Counted from the stretch's first letter, positions 39,654 through 48,225 are shown. The stretch is 64,000 bases of DNA from Bradyrhizobium sp. cir1 (GCF_014198245.1 NZ_JACIHE010000023.1:40527-104526), one strand, 5' to 3'. Notes: generated by a model not told the origin, from the sequence alone. Program-made: numbers and translations.

Positions 39654-41090
39654 TCAGAACATCTCGAAATATTCGCGATGCTCCCAGTCGGTCACTTCGG
39701 CCAGGAAGCGGTCGATCTCGGCGTTCTTGATGTGGGTGTAGTAGTCGACGAACTCTGCACCGAACTTTTCGCGAAAGAACGGGTCGTCCTTCAGTGCGGC
39801 GACGGCATCGCGCAAGCTCTTCGGCAGCAGTGGTGCCTTGGTCTCGTAGGGTGTATCGGCCGACGGTCCGGGATCGAGCTTGCGGTCGACGCCGTCGAGG
39901 CCCGAGAGAATCTGCGAGGCCATGTAGAGATAGGGATTGGCGGCGGGCTCGCCGATGCGGTTCTCCAGGCGCGTGGCGGCATCGTTGGCGCCGCCGAGCA
40001 CGCGGATCATGACGCCGCGATTGTCGCGGCCCCAGATCGCGCGGTCCGGCGCCAGCGAATAGGAGCGATAGCGCTTGTAGCCGTTGATGGTCGGCGTGGT
40101 GAACACGGTGGATGCGCGGGCGTGGTCGAGCAGGCCCGCGAGGTAGGACTTGCCAAAGGCGCTGAGTGGCTCGCCGCCGTCTTTCGCCATGAAATGGTTC
40201 TCAGCCGTCGCGCGCGAGACGATCGACTGATGCAGATGCCAGCCGCTCGCGAACACGTTCGGCAGTTTCGGCCGGCACATGAAGGTGGCGTGATAGCCGT
40301 GGCGGCGGGCAATCTGCTTCACGGCGCTGCGGAACAGCACCATGTTGTCGGCGGGCTCCAGGCCCTTCCTCGGCGCAAAGGTGAACTCGCACTGGCTCGG
40401 TCCGAACTCGACCTCGACCGAGCGCAACGGCAACCCCAGCGCGACGACATCGCGTCGAAGAATCTCCAGCACCGGCTCCATCTGATCGAAGCGCTGCTCG
40501 GTGAGATATTGATAGCCATGGCTGAGCAGGCTCACCGATGGCGGCGTGCCGGGCTGGCCGGCGTCCTCCGGACGCATGTGCGGGTCGTCGAGCCTGAAGA
40601 TGTGGAATTCGACCTCGAGTCCCGCAACGAAATCGTAGCCGCGCGCGCCGAGCTCATCGAGCACGCTCTTGTAGAGCCCGCGCGTTGCGAAGGGCACGGG
40701 GCGACCGTCATTGAAATAGAGGTCGCAGAGCACCCAGCCCGTGGTCGGCGCCCAGGGCAGCACGCGAAACGTGGTGGGATCGGCAACCATCAGCACATCG
40801 GCAGCGCCTTCCATCTCCTTCATGCCGAAGCCGCCGCCTGACGTGAACACCGGAAACACCGTGCGGTGCGAGGTGTCCTTGGCGAGCATGGTCGTGGTGA
40901 TGGAACAGCCGCTCTCCAGCGCAGCGATCGCCTCGGAAGCGACGATGGTCTTGCCACGCAAAATGCCGTGCTGGTCGGGGAAGGCGAGGCGGATGACCTC
41001 GAGGCTCCTGTCCTCGACGATGCGGCGCATGCGCAGTGCTGCGTCCTTCTGCTCATCCGACCACAGCGCATGGCGCGCGACGAAAGTCAC
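39654..41090 (-). CDS. Glutamine-synthetase-family ligase (gamma-glutamylation type)
   Basis: A 478-residue member of the GlnA superfamily with the catalytic set intact: metal-binding E-x-E in AGLEVEFHIF, EFGPSQCEF, the HLHQS loop, NGYKRYRSYS and the ENRIGEPAANPY segment with the flap arginine. It differs from housekeeping GlnA and looks like gamma-glutamyl-amine ligases (PuuA, aniline-type enzymes). The GTG at 41090 has AAGGA 9 nt upstream; a GTG at 41129 has none. It follows the Rieske oxygenase gene in the same direction, 193 nt away with a repeat between. An amine-containing aromatic or aliphatic substrate is the contextual guess. Confidence 0.8.
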   Translation of the reverse strand: MTFVARHALWSDEQKDAALRMRRIVEDRSLEVIRLAFPDQHGILRGKTIVASEAIAALESGCSITTTMLAKDTSHRTVFPVFTSGGGFGMKEMEGAADVLMVADPTTFRVLPWAPTTGWVLCDLYFNDGRPVPFATRGLYKSVLDELGARGYDFVAGLEVEFHIFRLDDPHMRPEDAGQPGTPPSVSLLSHGYQYLTEQRFDQMEPVLEILRRDVVALGLPLRSVEVEFGPSQCEFTFAPRKGLEPADNMVLFRSAVKQIARRHGYHATFMCRPKLPNVFASGWHLHQSIVSRATAENHFMAKDGGEPLSAFGKSYLAGLLDHARASTVFTTPTINGYKRYRSYSLAPDRAIWGRDNRGVMIRVLGGANDAATRLENRIGEPAANPYLYMASQILSGLDGVDRKLDPGPSADTPYETKAPLLPKSLRDAVAALKDDPFFREKFGAEFVDYYTHIKNAEIDRFLAEVTDWEHREYFEMF

Positions 41091-41130
41091 TTTGCTAGTT
41101 CCTTCTCGCTCGATGAGAGTATAGCGCACA

Positions 41131-41234
41131 CTGTCATCCTCCGCGAAGGCGGACGATCCAGTATTCCAGAGACGGTGACGTATCCTCGAGAGGCCGCGGC
41201 GTACTGGATGCCCCGCTTTCGCGGGGCATGACAG
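41131..41234. repeat. Intergenic palindromic repeat, family D
   Basis: Ends CTGTCATCCTCCGCG...CGCGGGGCATGACAG, with the internal stretches ATCCAGTATTCCAGAGACGG and GAGGCCGCGGCGTACTGGAT. Nearly the same element occurs at 51477-51584. It separates the Rieske and glutamine-synthetase-like genes. Confidence 0.85.
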
Positions 41235-41283
41235 CAGAGATTGTGGAGCCGCCGTTGCGACCCGCCCGCAGCGAATGGCATCG

Positions 41284-42642
41284 TCACTCCGCTGCCGTCA
41301 GCCGGTGCACGTTGTCCGCGATCTCCTTCGGCACCGGCGCCGTCCACGGTGCGCCGCGGCGGCGCTTGACGTCGACCTCCATCCAGTAGGTCTCCCACCC
41401 CCGCGTCGGCCCGATGCCGTCCATGGTCGCGGGGCCCTGGATGCTGCGTGCGTTGGTCTCGTCCAGGAACAGCATCGGCTTCTCGCCGCCCTGGACCTTC
41501 TCGATCTCCTGCCGCAGCAGGCGGCGGAACTGCACGATCGCCTTGTCGGATTGTCCGAGATGCTCCTTGGTGCGATCCTGGATCGCGCCCATCGACTCCA
41601 CCGCCCACTGGTCGTGGACGTTGATGTCGTTGCCCATGCCGGTATAGGTCGCGGTCTGCTGCTCGTGCGGATCGAATCCGTAATCGTTGCTGCGGTTCTT
41701 GCGCGACTTGTAATCAGGCAGCTCGTAGAGCTCGAGCCGCTGGTCGCGCATCTTCTGCTTGTCGACCGGGTTGGTGTAGCTCGTGAAGATCGCGTACCAG
41801 TAGCAGTTCTCGTCATCGACAGGCACGTGCCACTGCGTGATCGTCATCTCCGTGCTCATGGGGATGACGAAGCCGTGCGGGAACAGCTGATTGGTGACGC
41901 GCACATGGGTGCGCTCCTCGTCGATCTCGCGCAGCGCGATCAGCCGCAGGCCATATTCGGTGTGCTCGACATTGATGATCGGCCGGTCGTATTCGCGCAA
42001 GATCTTTGTCATCGGCAGATCGCTGCCGGCGGAGGCGCCGCGGAATTGCTTGCCGTAGGCGGTGGAGGTGTCCTCGTCCTCGAAGAACCGGTGCAGGTAG
42101 GAAGCGTGCGCGGGATCGATGCCGACCTCCAGCGCCTGCAGCCAGTTGCAGGCCATGTGGCCCTTGAACGCGAAAGTGTGGCTACCCGGCGCAATGAAGC
42201 AGTCGATCTCCGGGAACGCGGGCGGCTCGCCTTCGCCGAGATAAGCCCAGAGGATGCCGCTCTTCTCCACCACGGGATAGGAGCGCTGGCGGATGTTCTG
42301 GCAGAGCTTCGAGTCCTTCGGCTCGGCCGGTGTCTCGATGCACTGGCCGGTGGCGTCGAACAGCCAGCCATGGAAGGCACAGCGCAGGCCGCCATGTTCG
42401 AGGCGCCCGAAAACGAGATCGGCGCCGCGGTGGGCGCAATGGCGATCGATCAGGCCGTAGCGCCCGGTCTCGTCGCGGAACAGCACCAGGTTCTCGCCGA
42501 GCAGTTTTACGGGACGGATCGGCCGCGCTCCCTCCAGCTCATCCACCAGCGCCGCCGGCTGCCAGTAGCTCCGCATCAGCCTGCCGCAGGGGTCCTTCGG
42601 CCCGGTGCGGGTGATCAGGTCGTTCTGCTCCTGGCTCATCAT
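41284..42642 (-). CDS. Rieske non-haem iron aromatic oxygenase, alpha subunit (phthalate-dioxygenase type)
   Basis: A 452-residue oxygenase. The N-terminal Rieske [2Fe-2S] site is C-x-H in DRHCAHRGAD and C-x2-H in LRCAFHGWLF (about residues 68-90). The mononuclear iron site is D-x2-H-x3-H in GIDPAHASYLHRF near 180. The length and the single-subunit look match phthalate 4,5-dioxygenase-like and O-demethylase-like enzymes; no beta subunit or reductase gene is adjacent. It is divergent from an IclR regulator and upstream of a glutamine-synthetase-like gene. The substrate is unknown. Confidence 0.88.
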   Translation of the reverse strand: MMSQEQNDLITRTGPKDPCGRLMRSYWQPAALVDELEGARPIRPVKLLGENLVLFRDETGRYGLIDRHCAHRGADLVFGRLEHGGLRCAFHGWLFDATGQCIETPAEPKDSKLCQNIRQRSYPVVEKSGILWAYLGEGEPPAFPEIDCFIAPGSHTFAFKGHMACNWLQALEVGIDPAHASYLHRFFEDEDTSTAYGKQFRGASAGSDLPMTKILREYDRPIINVEHTEYGLRLIALREIDEERTHVRVTNQLFPHGFVIPMSTEMTITQWHVPVDDENCYWYAIFTSYTNPVDKQKMRDQRLELYELPDYKSRKNRSNDYGFDPHEQQTATYTGMGNDINVHDQWAVESMGAIQDRTKEHLGQSDKAIVQFRRLLRQEIEKVQGGEKPMLFLDETNARSIQGPATMDGIGPTRGWETYWMEVDVKRRRGAPWTAPVPKEIADNVHRLTAAE

Positions 42643-42676
42643 GGCGGTCGCGTCCTTTTTCTGGAGGGGCGGTATG

Positions 42677-42701
42677 TTCGCCTATTGAACGAATGGGCGA
42701 A
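42677..42701. promoter_or_regulatory. Candidate IclR operator in the divergent promoter
   Basis: TTCGCC-N13-GGCGAA, with a further GAACGAAT in the spacer, lies centrally in the 115-nt gap between the Rieske oxygenase and iclR starts. It is the only dyad of this size there, and its position would let one regulator control both directions. Confidence 0.5.
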
Positions 42702-42757
42702 TTATGACATGCCTTGGATCGGCAGCAAGCACTATTTTGCAGGATTGTCCTGGCACC

Positions 42758-43543
42758 ATGCCCAAGCTGAAGCGGAGTGAGACTGACGGGCGGGCGACGG
42801 ATTTCGTCGAGGCCCTCGATCGCGGCCTGCGCCTGCTTCAGTGCTTCGGCACGACCGCAGGCCCGATGACGCTGAGCGATCTCGCCCGCGCGGCCGATCT
42901 TCCGCGCGCGACCGCGCGGCGTATGCTGTTCACGCTCCAGCGTGGCGGCTTTGTCAGCGGCGACGGAAAACTGTTCTCGCTGACGCCGCATGTGCTGACG
43001 CTGGCGGCGTCCTATTTGCGATCCAACCAGCTCGTCACGGTGCTGCAACCGGTGCTCGATCGCGTCGCCACCGCAGCGAATGAAATCTCCTCGCTCGCGG
43101 TGCTCGACGGCGACGATGTCGTCTTCATCGCCCGCAGCAGTCCGGCGCGCATGTTCTCGGGTGGGCTGGAAATCGGCTACCGCCTGCCGGCCTTCTGCAC
43201 CTCGGTCGGCCGCGCCATGCTCGGCCGGCTCGACGATGCCGATCTCGCCGCGCGCCTGAAGACGATGAAGCGCGAGGCGCTGACGCCGCAGACGGTGACA
43301 GACCCGAAGGCGCTGCTCGCGCGCATTGCCGCCGATCGCGCCCAGGGCTATGCGCTGGTCGACCGCGAGGCCGAACCGCATTTCCGCTCGATCTCGGTCC
43401 CGGTTCGTCGCTACGACGATGTGATAGTCGCCGCCATCAACATGGGCGCCCATGTCGATCGCGTGCCGGCGCAGGAACTGATCGACCGCTTCCTGCCGCT
43501 GTTGCGGGAAGGCGCGGAGGCGGTGCGACTGCAGCTTCTGTAG
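42758..43543 (+). CDS. IclR-family transcriptional regulator
   Basis: A 261-residue IclR protein. The winged helix covers residues 15-75 (MTLSDLARAADLPRATARRMLFTLQRGGFV), and the effector domain with GYRLPAFCTSVGRAMLG and ALVDREAEPHFRSISVPV runs to the end. The start region MPKLKRSETDGRATDFVEALDRGLRLLQCF is typical of PcaR/PobR-like members, which sense aromatic acids. It diverges from the Rieske oxygenase gene and is its probable regulator. Confidence 0.9.
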   Translation: MPKLKRSETDGRATDFVEALDRGLRLLQCFGTTAGPMTLSDLARAADLPRATARRMLFTLQRGGFVSGDGKLFSLTPHVLTLAASYLRSNQLVTVLQPVLDRVATAANEISSLAVLDGDDVVFIARSSPARMFSGGLEIGYRLPAFCTSVGRAMLGRLDDADLAARLKTMKREALTPQTVTDPKALLARIAADRAQGYALVDREAEPHFRSISVPVRRYDDVIVAAINMGAHVDRVPAQELIDRFLPLLREGAEAVRLQLL

Positions 43544-43611
43544 CTGCATTCCCGCCGGCTCGAAACCGGTGCTATAATGGTCACAAAGCACAAGAGACGA
43601 GGGAGGACACC

Positions 43612-43944
43612 GTGCAACACACCATGGTTCCCAGTGATCGCGTGCAGCACGTCGCCGTCTATGGTTGTGACGGCACGAAGCTCGGCACGATCGAGCGGTT
43701 GATGCTCGACAAGGTGAGCGGAACGGTCGCCTACGCCGTGATCAAGACCGGTAGGCTGCTCGGTACTCATCACCATTATCCGGTGCAGTGGAGCGCGTTG
43801 AAATATGATCCGGCCCGTCAGGCCTTCCAGGTCGAGCTGACGCCGGAGCAATTGAGCAGCGGCCCTTGCGAAGTCGATGGCGAGGAGTTCGATTGGGGCG
43901 ACCGCTCGCGGCCCTACCAGCATCCGAACTACTGGTCGATCTAG
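43612..43944 (+). CDS. PRC-barrel domain protein
   Basis: A 110-residue protein whose residues 8-80 form a PRC barrel (VYGCDGTKLGTIERLMLDKVSGTVAYAVI is the typical opening pattern). The GTG start at 43612 follows a strong GAGGGAGGACACC site. Such small single-domain PRC proteins are common in rhizobia and often stress-related or scaffold-like, but no partner is evident. Convergent with the truncated haemoglobin gene; a GC-rich stem-loop lies between the stops. Confidence 0.82.
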   Translation: MQHTMVPSDRVQHVAVYGCDGTKLGTIERLMLDKVSGTVAYAVIKTGRLLGTHHHYPVQWSALKYDPARQAFQVELTPEQLSSGPCEVDGEEFDWGDRSRPYQHPNYWSI

Positions 43945-43957
43945 CGGCGTCGGAAGT

Positions 43958-43982
43958 ACGGGGCTTACGCCCCGGTAAGCAG
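43958..43982. terminator. Possible bidirectional terminator between PRC-barrel and haemoglobin genes
   Basis: GGGGC-TTAC-GCCCC, overlapping an alternative GCTTAC-N6-GTAAGC stem, sits in the 40-nt gap between the convergent stop codons. No T-run follows. Confidence 0.4.
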
Positions 43983-43984
43983 TG

Positions 43985-44383
43985 TCACGTCCGGTTGCGC
44001 ATCCAATCGGCGAGGCCTGATACCGCCTTATCGAGGTCCTGCCGCGCAGCGAGGTCGGCAATCGTCTCTTCCAGCGCGCCACGCATGCAGAGCATCCACG
44101 CGTCGCGCTCGGCGTCCCCAATGGCGAAGCCGAAATGGCGCTGGCGCAGCCGCGGATGGCCCTTCTCAGGGGTATAGAGCCGCGGGCCGCCGGTCCATTC
44201 GGTGAGATAGCGCTTCAGCACGTCCCTGATCAGGCCGAGATCGGCCGCATGCATGGCGCGGATCACTTGCGCCTCCGGCAGCGTGTCCATCCGCTCGTAG
44301 AAGCGGTCGACCAGGCGATCGATCGTGGCACTGCCGCCGATCCGCTCGAACATGGAGATTGCGACGTCGCTTTCGGTCATCAT
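43985..44383 (-). CDS. Group II truncated haemoglobin
   Basis: A 132-residue 2-on-2 globin. The FERIGGSATIDRLVDRFYERM helix B region, TEWTGGPRLY and the diagnostic GHPRLRQRHFGFAIGDAERDAW segment (proximal His in RQRH, Trp G8) match group II (TrHbO-like) proteins. These bind O2 or NO and are linked to oxidative or nitrosative stress and microaerobic respiration. Two ATG codons are adjacent at the start; GGGACCC lies just upstream. It is not part of an obvious operon. Confidence 0.87.
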   Translation of the reverse strand: MMTESDVAISMFERIGGSATIDRLVDRFYERMDTLPEAQVIRAMHAADLGLIRDVLKRYLTEWTGGPRLYTPEKGHPRLRQRHFGFAIGDAERDAWMLCMRGALEETIADLAARQDLDKAVSGLADWMRNRT

Positions 44384-44437
44384 GGGTCCCAAGGCTTGCT
44401 GCTGGGCGTTGATATATGTCGTCGGTGCCGGCACACA

Positions 44438-44489
44438 AACTCCGCTGTCGTCCCGGACAAGCGAGCGCTTGTCCGGGACGACAGCGGAG
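44438..44489. repeat. Perfect 25-bp inverted repeat with 2-nt spacer (family F)
   Basis: The left arm begins ACTCCGCTGTCGTCCCGG and the right arm is its exact complement, ending GACGACAGCGGAGT, separated by AG. It lies 54 nt upstream of the haemoglobin start and just after the boxR stop on the other side. A decayed relative starts at 63853. Confidence 0.9.
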
Positions 44490-44517
44490 TGTGTAGCTTT
44501 AGTGAGGTCCAAACGAT

Positions 44518-45426
44518 TTACAGCGCCACGCTGCGCAGCCCGAAGCTGCGCGCTTCGTTCTGCAGCACCGGCCGCACCGCGTCGATCAGGCGCGCCGCCG
44601 CGGCATCGACCGACAGCCCCGCCGTATCCACCACCGCCGTCGCGCGCGAATACAGCGGCTCGCGGCTGAGCAGGATGTTGCGCAGCTCCGTCATCGCCGA
44701 GCGATCATCCGCCATCGGGCGCAAATCGCCCTGGCGGCGGACGCGCGCCATGTGCTCTTCCGGCTCGGCCTTCAGCCAGATCGTGTAGAACGACGACAGG
44801 ATCTGGTCGAAGGTCAGCGGTTCGGAGACGATGCCGCCGCCGGTCGCCAGCACCATCAACTCGTTACGCGCGAGCAGCTGTTGCAGCGCCGCCTGCTCCA
44901 TGCGGCGAAAGCCTTCCTGGCCGTACAGCGCGATGATCTCGGCGACCGAGAGTCCGTTCTGCTGCTCGACCTCCTTGTTGAGCTCGACAAAGCTCCAGCC
45001 GATCTTCTTCGCCAGCATCCGCCCAAGCGTCGACTTGCCGGCGCCGCGCAGGCCGATCAGTGCGATGCCGCAGAACGGCGCACGTCGCGGCGCAGACGCG
45101 CTGCCGCCGGCGAGCAGGTCCTTGGCCTGCGCGATCTGCGCGGGCGTCGCCTTGCGCAAGAGGTCGCGAAACATCTGCCAGTCCGGCGTCGGATCGGCTG
45201 AGGGAAGCAGGTCTTCGAGATGCGCGCCCATCGCGCCGGAGACTCGGCGCAGCAGCACGATGGAGACGTTGCCCTTGCCGCTCTCGAGCTGCGCGATGTA
45301 GCGCTCCGAAATCCCTGACACCTTGGCGAGCACTTTTCGCGACATACCGCGCAGCGCGCGCATGGTGCGCACACGCTGGCCGAGCTGTTCGAGGAAGCGG
45401 GATTCGGCGTCGGGACTGTCGGTCAT
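44518..45426 (-). CDS. boxR: BoxR/BzdR-type regulator (HTH plus shikimate-kinase-like domain)
   Basis: A 302-residue protein with an XRE-type HTH at residues 16-66 (MSRKVLAKVSGISERYIAQLESGKGN), a linker, and a shikimate-kinase-like domain from about 118 with P-loop GLRGAGKS at 125-132. The shikimate-binding acidic pair of true kinases is changed (ELNKE where D-x-D is usual), as expected for a sensor. Proteins of this form (BzdR, BoxR) repress benzoate genes and release DNA on binding benzoyl-CoA. It diverges from the benzoate-CoA ligase gene, directly supporting the name. Confidence 0.9.
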   Translation of the reverse strand: MTDSPDAESRFLEQLGQRVRTMRALRGMSRKVLAKVSGISERYIAQLESGKGNVSIVLLRRVSGAMGAHLEDLLPSADPTPDWQMFRDLLRKATPAQIAQAKDLLAGGSASAPRRAPFCGIALIGLRGAGKSTLGRMLAKKIGWSFVELNKEVEQQNGLSVAEIIALYGQEGFRRMEQAALQQLLARNELMVLATGGGIVSEPLTFDQILSSFYTIWLKAEPEEHMARVRRQGDLRPMADDRSAMTELRNILLSREPLYSRATAVVDTAGLSVDAAAARLIDAVRPVLQNEARSFGLRSVAL

Positions 45427-45433
45427 GAGCCTT

Positions 45434-45456
45434 CTTTACAGATGCCTCCTTTACAG
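45434..45456. promoter_or_regulatory. CTTTACAG direct repeats between boxR and the ligase gene
   Basis: CTTTACAG occurs at 45434-45441 and 45449-45456, 15 bp apart, just before the boxR start. The outer bases also form CCTTCT/AGAAGG. Position suggests an autoregulatory site, but the binding protein is unknown. Confidence 0.4.
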
Positions 45457-45500
45457 AAGGTCCTGCGGCGCGTTTTAATGAAACATAGTGCCTGCTGGCA

Positions 45501-45543
45501 TTGACAGCAAGGCGCCGGAGTGTCTTTCTATGAATTATAATTC
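45501..45543 (+). promoter_or_regulatory. Promoter and palindromic operator before the benzoate-CoA ligase gene
   Basis: A consensus -35 TTGACA at 45501-45506 is followed after about 18-19 nt by a weak -10 (TTCTAT), and immediately by GAATTATAATTC (45532-45543), a perfect 12-bp palindrome that would overlap the transcription start. This is a classical repressor position. Confidence 0.5.
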
Positions 45544-45563
45544 TAAATTCGGGGGAGATGTCC

Positions 45564-47105
45564 GTGAGCGAGGGATCCTATAACGCGGTGACCTGGCTGC
45601 TCGACCGTAACGTCGAGGAGGGCAGGGGAAGCAAGCTCGTCTTCGACGACACCGTCTCGCGGCTCACCTATGGCGAGCTCCAGCAACAGACCCGGCGCGC
45701 CGCCAACATGCTGCGCCGGCTGGGCGTCCGCCGCGAGGAGCGCGTGGCGATGATCATGCTGGATACGGTCGATTTCCCGATCGTCTTCCTGGGCGCGATC
45801 CGCGCCGGCATCGTGCCGGTGCCGCTCAACACGCTGCTGACATCAGATCAATACGCCTACATCCTCGCCGACTGCCGCGCGCGCGTGCTGTTCGTCTCCG
45901 AAGCACTCTACCCCGTCATCAAGGACGTGGTCGGCCGCATGCCGGATCTCGAGCATGTCGTGGTGTCCGGCGCCAAGCAGAATGGCCATAAGCAACTCGC
46001 CGAAGAACTCGCCGGCGAAAGCGATCAGTTTACCACTGCCGCGACGCACCCCGATGAGCCCGCGTTCTGGCTCTACTCATCAGGCTCGACCGGCATGCCC
46101 AAGGGCGTGCGTCATCTGCATTCGAATCTGCAGGCCACGGCGGACACCTACGCCAAGCAGGTGCTCGGCATCCGCGAGAGCGACGTGTGCCTGTCCGCGG
46201 CAAAGCTGTTCTTCGCCTATGGCCTCGGCAACGCGCTGACCTTCCCGATGTCGGTCGGCGCCACCGTGATCCTGAACAGCGAGCGGCCGACGCCGGCGCG
46301 CATGTTCGACCTGATGAACCGCTACAACCCGTCGATCTTCTACGGCGTGCCGACACTGTTCGCGGCCATGCTCAACGACGAGACGATGAAGGCCGCGCGC
46401 GCCGGCAAGGCTCTGCGCATCTGCACCTCCGCCGGCGAGGCGCTGCCGGAATCCGTCGGCAACAGCTGGAAGGCACGCTTCGGCGTCGACATCCTCGACG
46501 GCGTCGGCTCGACCGAGCTGTTGCACATCTTCCTGTCGAATGCGCCCGGCGACATCAAATACGGCTCGTCCGGCAAGCCGGTGCCGGGCTATGCGGTGCG
46601 GCTCGTCAACGAGGCCGGGCAGGATGTCGCCGACGGCGAGGTCGGCGAGCTCCTGGTCGATGCGCCCTCGGCCGGCGAGGGCTACTGGAACCAGCGCCAC
46701 AAGAGCCGCCGCACCTTCGAGGGACCGTGGACCCGCACCGGTGACAAATACATCCGCGACGCGGACGGCCGCTACACCTTCTGCGGCCGCGCCGACGATA
46801 TGTTCAAGGTCTCCGGCATCTGGGTCTCGCCCTTCGAGGTCGAGAGCGCGCTGATCACGCACCCCGCGGTGCTGGAAGCCGCCGTCGTGCCCGAGGCCGA
46901 TCCGGAAGGCCTGTTGAAGCCGAAAGCCTTCGTCGTGCTGCGCCCCGGCGCCAAGACGACGGAGCTGCAGGAGATGCTGAAGGAGCACGTCAAGCAGAAG
47001 ATCGGCCCGTGGAAATATCCGCGCTGGATCGACGTGGTGGAGTCCTTGCCGAAGACGGCGACGGGGAAAATCCAGCGGTTCAAGCTGCGGGAAGGGACGA
47101 ATTGA
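45564..47105 (+). CDS. Benzoate-CoA ligase
   Basis: A 513-residue adenylate-forming ligase. The P-loop YSSGSTGMPKG lies near residue 173, GVGSTELLHIFLSN near 312, and the C-terminal PKTATGKIQRFKLRE contains the lysine of adenylation. The sequence and its place before boxC and boxB mark it as the ligase producing benzoyl-CoA from benzoate, ATP and CoA. I use the GTG at 45564, because the GGGGGAG box ends directly before the ATG at 45558 and is 6 nt from this GTG; annotation pipelines may start at 45558. Confidence 0.88.
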   Translation: MSEGSYNAVTWLLDRNVEEGRGSKLVFDDTVSRLTYGELQQQTRRAANMLRRLGVRREERVAMIMLDTVDFPIVFLGAIRAGIVPVPLNTLLTSDQYAYILADCRARVLFVSEALYPVIKDVVGRMPDLEHVVVSGAKQNGHKQLAEELAGESDQFTTAATHPDEPAFWLYSSGSTGMPKGVRHLHSNLQATADTYAKQVLGIRESDVCLSAAKLFFAYGLGNALTFPMSVGATVILNSERPTPARMFDLMNRYNPSIFYGVPTLFAAMLNDETMKAARAGKALRICTSAGEALPESVGNSWKARFGVDILDGVGSTELLHIFLSNAPGDIKYGSSGKPVPGYAVRLVNEAGQDVADGEVGELLVDAPSAGEGYWNQRHKSRRTFEGPWTRTGDKYIRDADGRYTFCGRADDMFKVSGIWVSPFEVESALITHPAVLEAAVVPEADPEGLLKPKAFVVLRPGAKTTELQEMLKEHVKQKIGPWKYPRWIDVVESLPKTATGKIQRFKLREGTN

Positions 47106-47131
47106 TGGTGCAGGCGGCGGACGCGCTTGCT

Positions 47132-47304
47132 TACCCTCCCCTGGAGGGGGAGGGTCGGCACGCGATCGAGTGCAGCGAGATGCGTGACGGGGTGGGGTGA
47201 TCTCTCCACGCGGGCACTGCATCTGCGGAGAGACTGTCACCCCACCCCGCTTCACATCTCGCTGCGCTCGTTGTGAATCGACCCTCCCCCTCCAGGGGAG
47301 GGTG
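47132..47304. repeat. Intergenic palindromic repeat, family I
   Basis: Outer arms TACCCTCCCCTGGAGGGGGA and TCCCCCTCCAGGGGAGGGTG, with inner inverted segments GGGGTGGGGTGA/TCACCCCACCCC. It separates the ligase and hydrolase genes inside the box operon. Confidence 0.85.
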
Positions 47305-47340
47305 GGCATCTCGGCCTTGGCCAGGAATGGGACTTCGACC

Positions 47341-48153
47341 ATGACCAACCTCACCCCCACCGGCGTCCTCAGCATCGGCAGCGCCAGCCTCGAATACAAA
47401 TGGCTCGCGCCGCAAATCGCGGACGCTCCCACCATCGTCATGCTGCATGAAGGCCTCGGCTCGGTCGGCCTCTGGGGCGACTTCCCGGAGAAACTCCAGC
47501 AGGCGACCTCCGCTGGCATCTTCGCCTATTCGCGCGCTGGCTACGGCCAGTCGAGCCCGGTCACGCTGCCGCGGCCGCTCGATTACATGCAGCGCGAGGC
47601 GCTGGACGTGCTGCCGAAGATCCTCGATGCGATTCCCTTCAAGCGCGGCCTGCTGCTCGGCCATTCCGACGGCGCCTCGATCGCGACGATCTATGCTGGG
47701 GCGCATCAGGATCATCGCCTGAGCGGCCTCGTGCTGATCGCACCGCATTTCATCGTCGAGGACATCTCGGTGACATCCATCGCCGCGATCAAGACAGCCT
47801 TCGAGACCACGGACCTCAAGGCAAAGCTCGCACGCTGGCACAAGGACGTCGCCAACGCCTTCTACGGCTGGAACGGCGCCTGGCTCGATCCGAAGTTCCG
47901 CGACTGGGACATCTCGGAATATCTCGCCTACATCCGTGTGCCCATCATGGTCCTGCAAGGTGTCGACGACCAGTATGGCACCCTGCGTCAGGTCGAGATC
48001 GCGCAGGAGGAGTGCTACTGTCCGGTCGATCTGAAAATCATTCCAGGCGCGGGGCATTCCCCGCATCGCGAGGCGCCGGGGCCCACGCTCGACGCCATCG
48101 CGCAGTTCGCAAAGGCCGCCTTGTGGGACGATCCCGGCCTTCAGGCGGCTTGA
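47341..48153 (+). CDS. Alpha/beta hydrolase of the box operon
   Basis: A 270-residue alpha/beta-hydrolase. The nucleophile elbow is GHSDG (Ser near residue 103), an oxyanion region MLHEGLGSVGLWGDFP lies near 36 and the catalytic His is in PGAGHSPHREAPG near 237. Hydrolases of this kind accompany box genes in several proteobacteria and may hydrolyse a stalled CoA thioester or assist the ring-cleavage product. The exact reaction is unknown. It lies between the ligase gene and a promoter-bearing gap before boxC. Confidence 0.8.
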   Translation: MTNLTPTGVLSIGSASLEYKWLAPQIADAPTIVMLHEGLGSVGLWGDFPEKLQQATSAGIFAYSRAGYGQSSPVTLPRPLDYMQREALDVLPKILDAIPFKRGLLLGHSDGASIATIYAGAHQDHRLSGLVLIAPHFIVEDISVTSIAAIKTAFETTDLKAKLARWHKDVANAFYGWNGAWLDPKFRDWDISEYLAYIRVPIMVLQGVDDQYGTLRQVEIAQEECYCPVDLKIIPGAGHSPHREAPGPTLDAIAQFAKAALWDDPGLQAA

Positions 48154-48225
48154 GGTATATCGCGTGCGTGCCTAGATGAAGCAAAGTGCATAATGGCCCC
48201 GGGTTCGGGCTAGACTTACCCGTAA

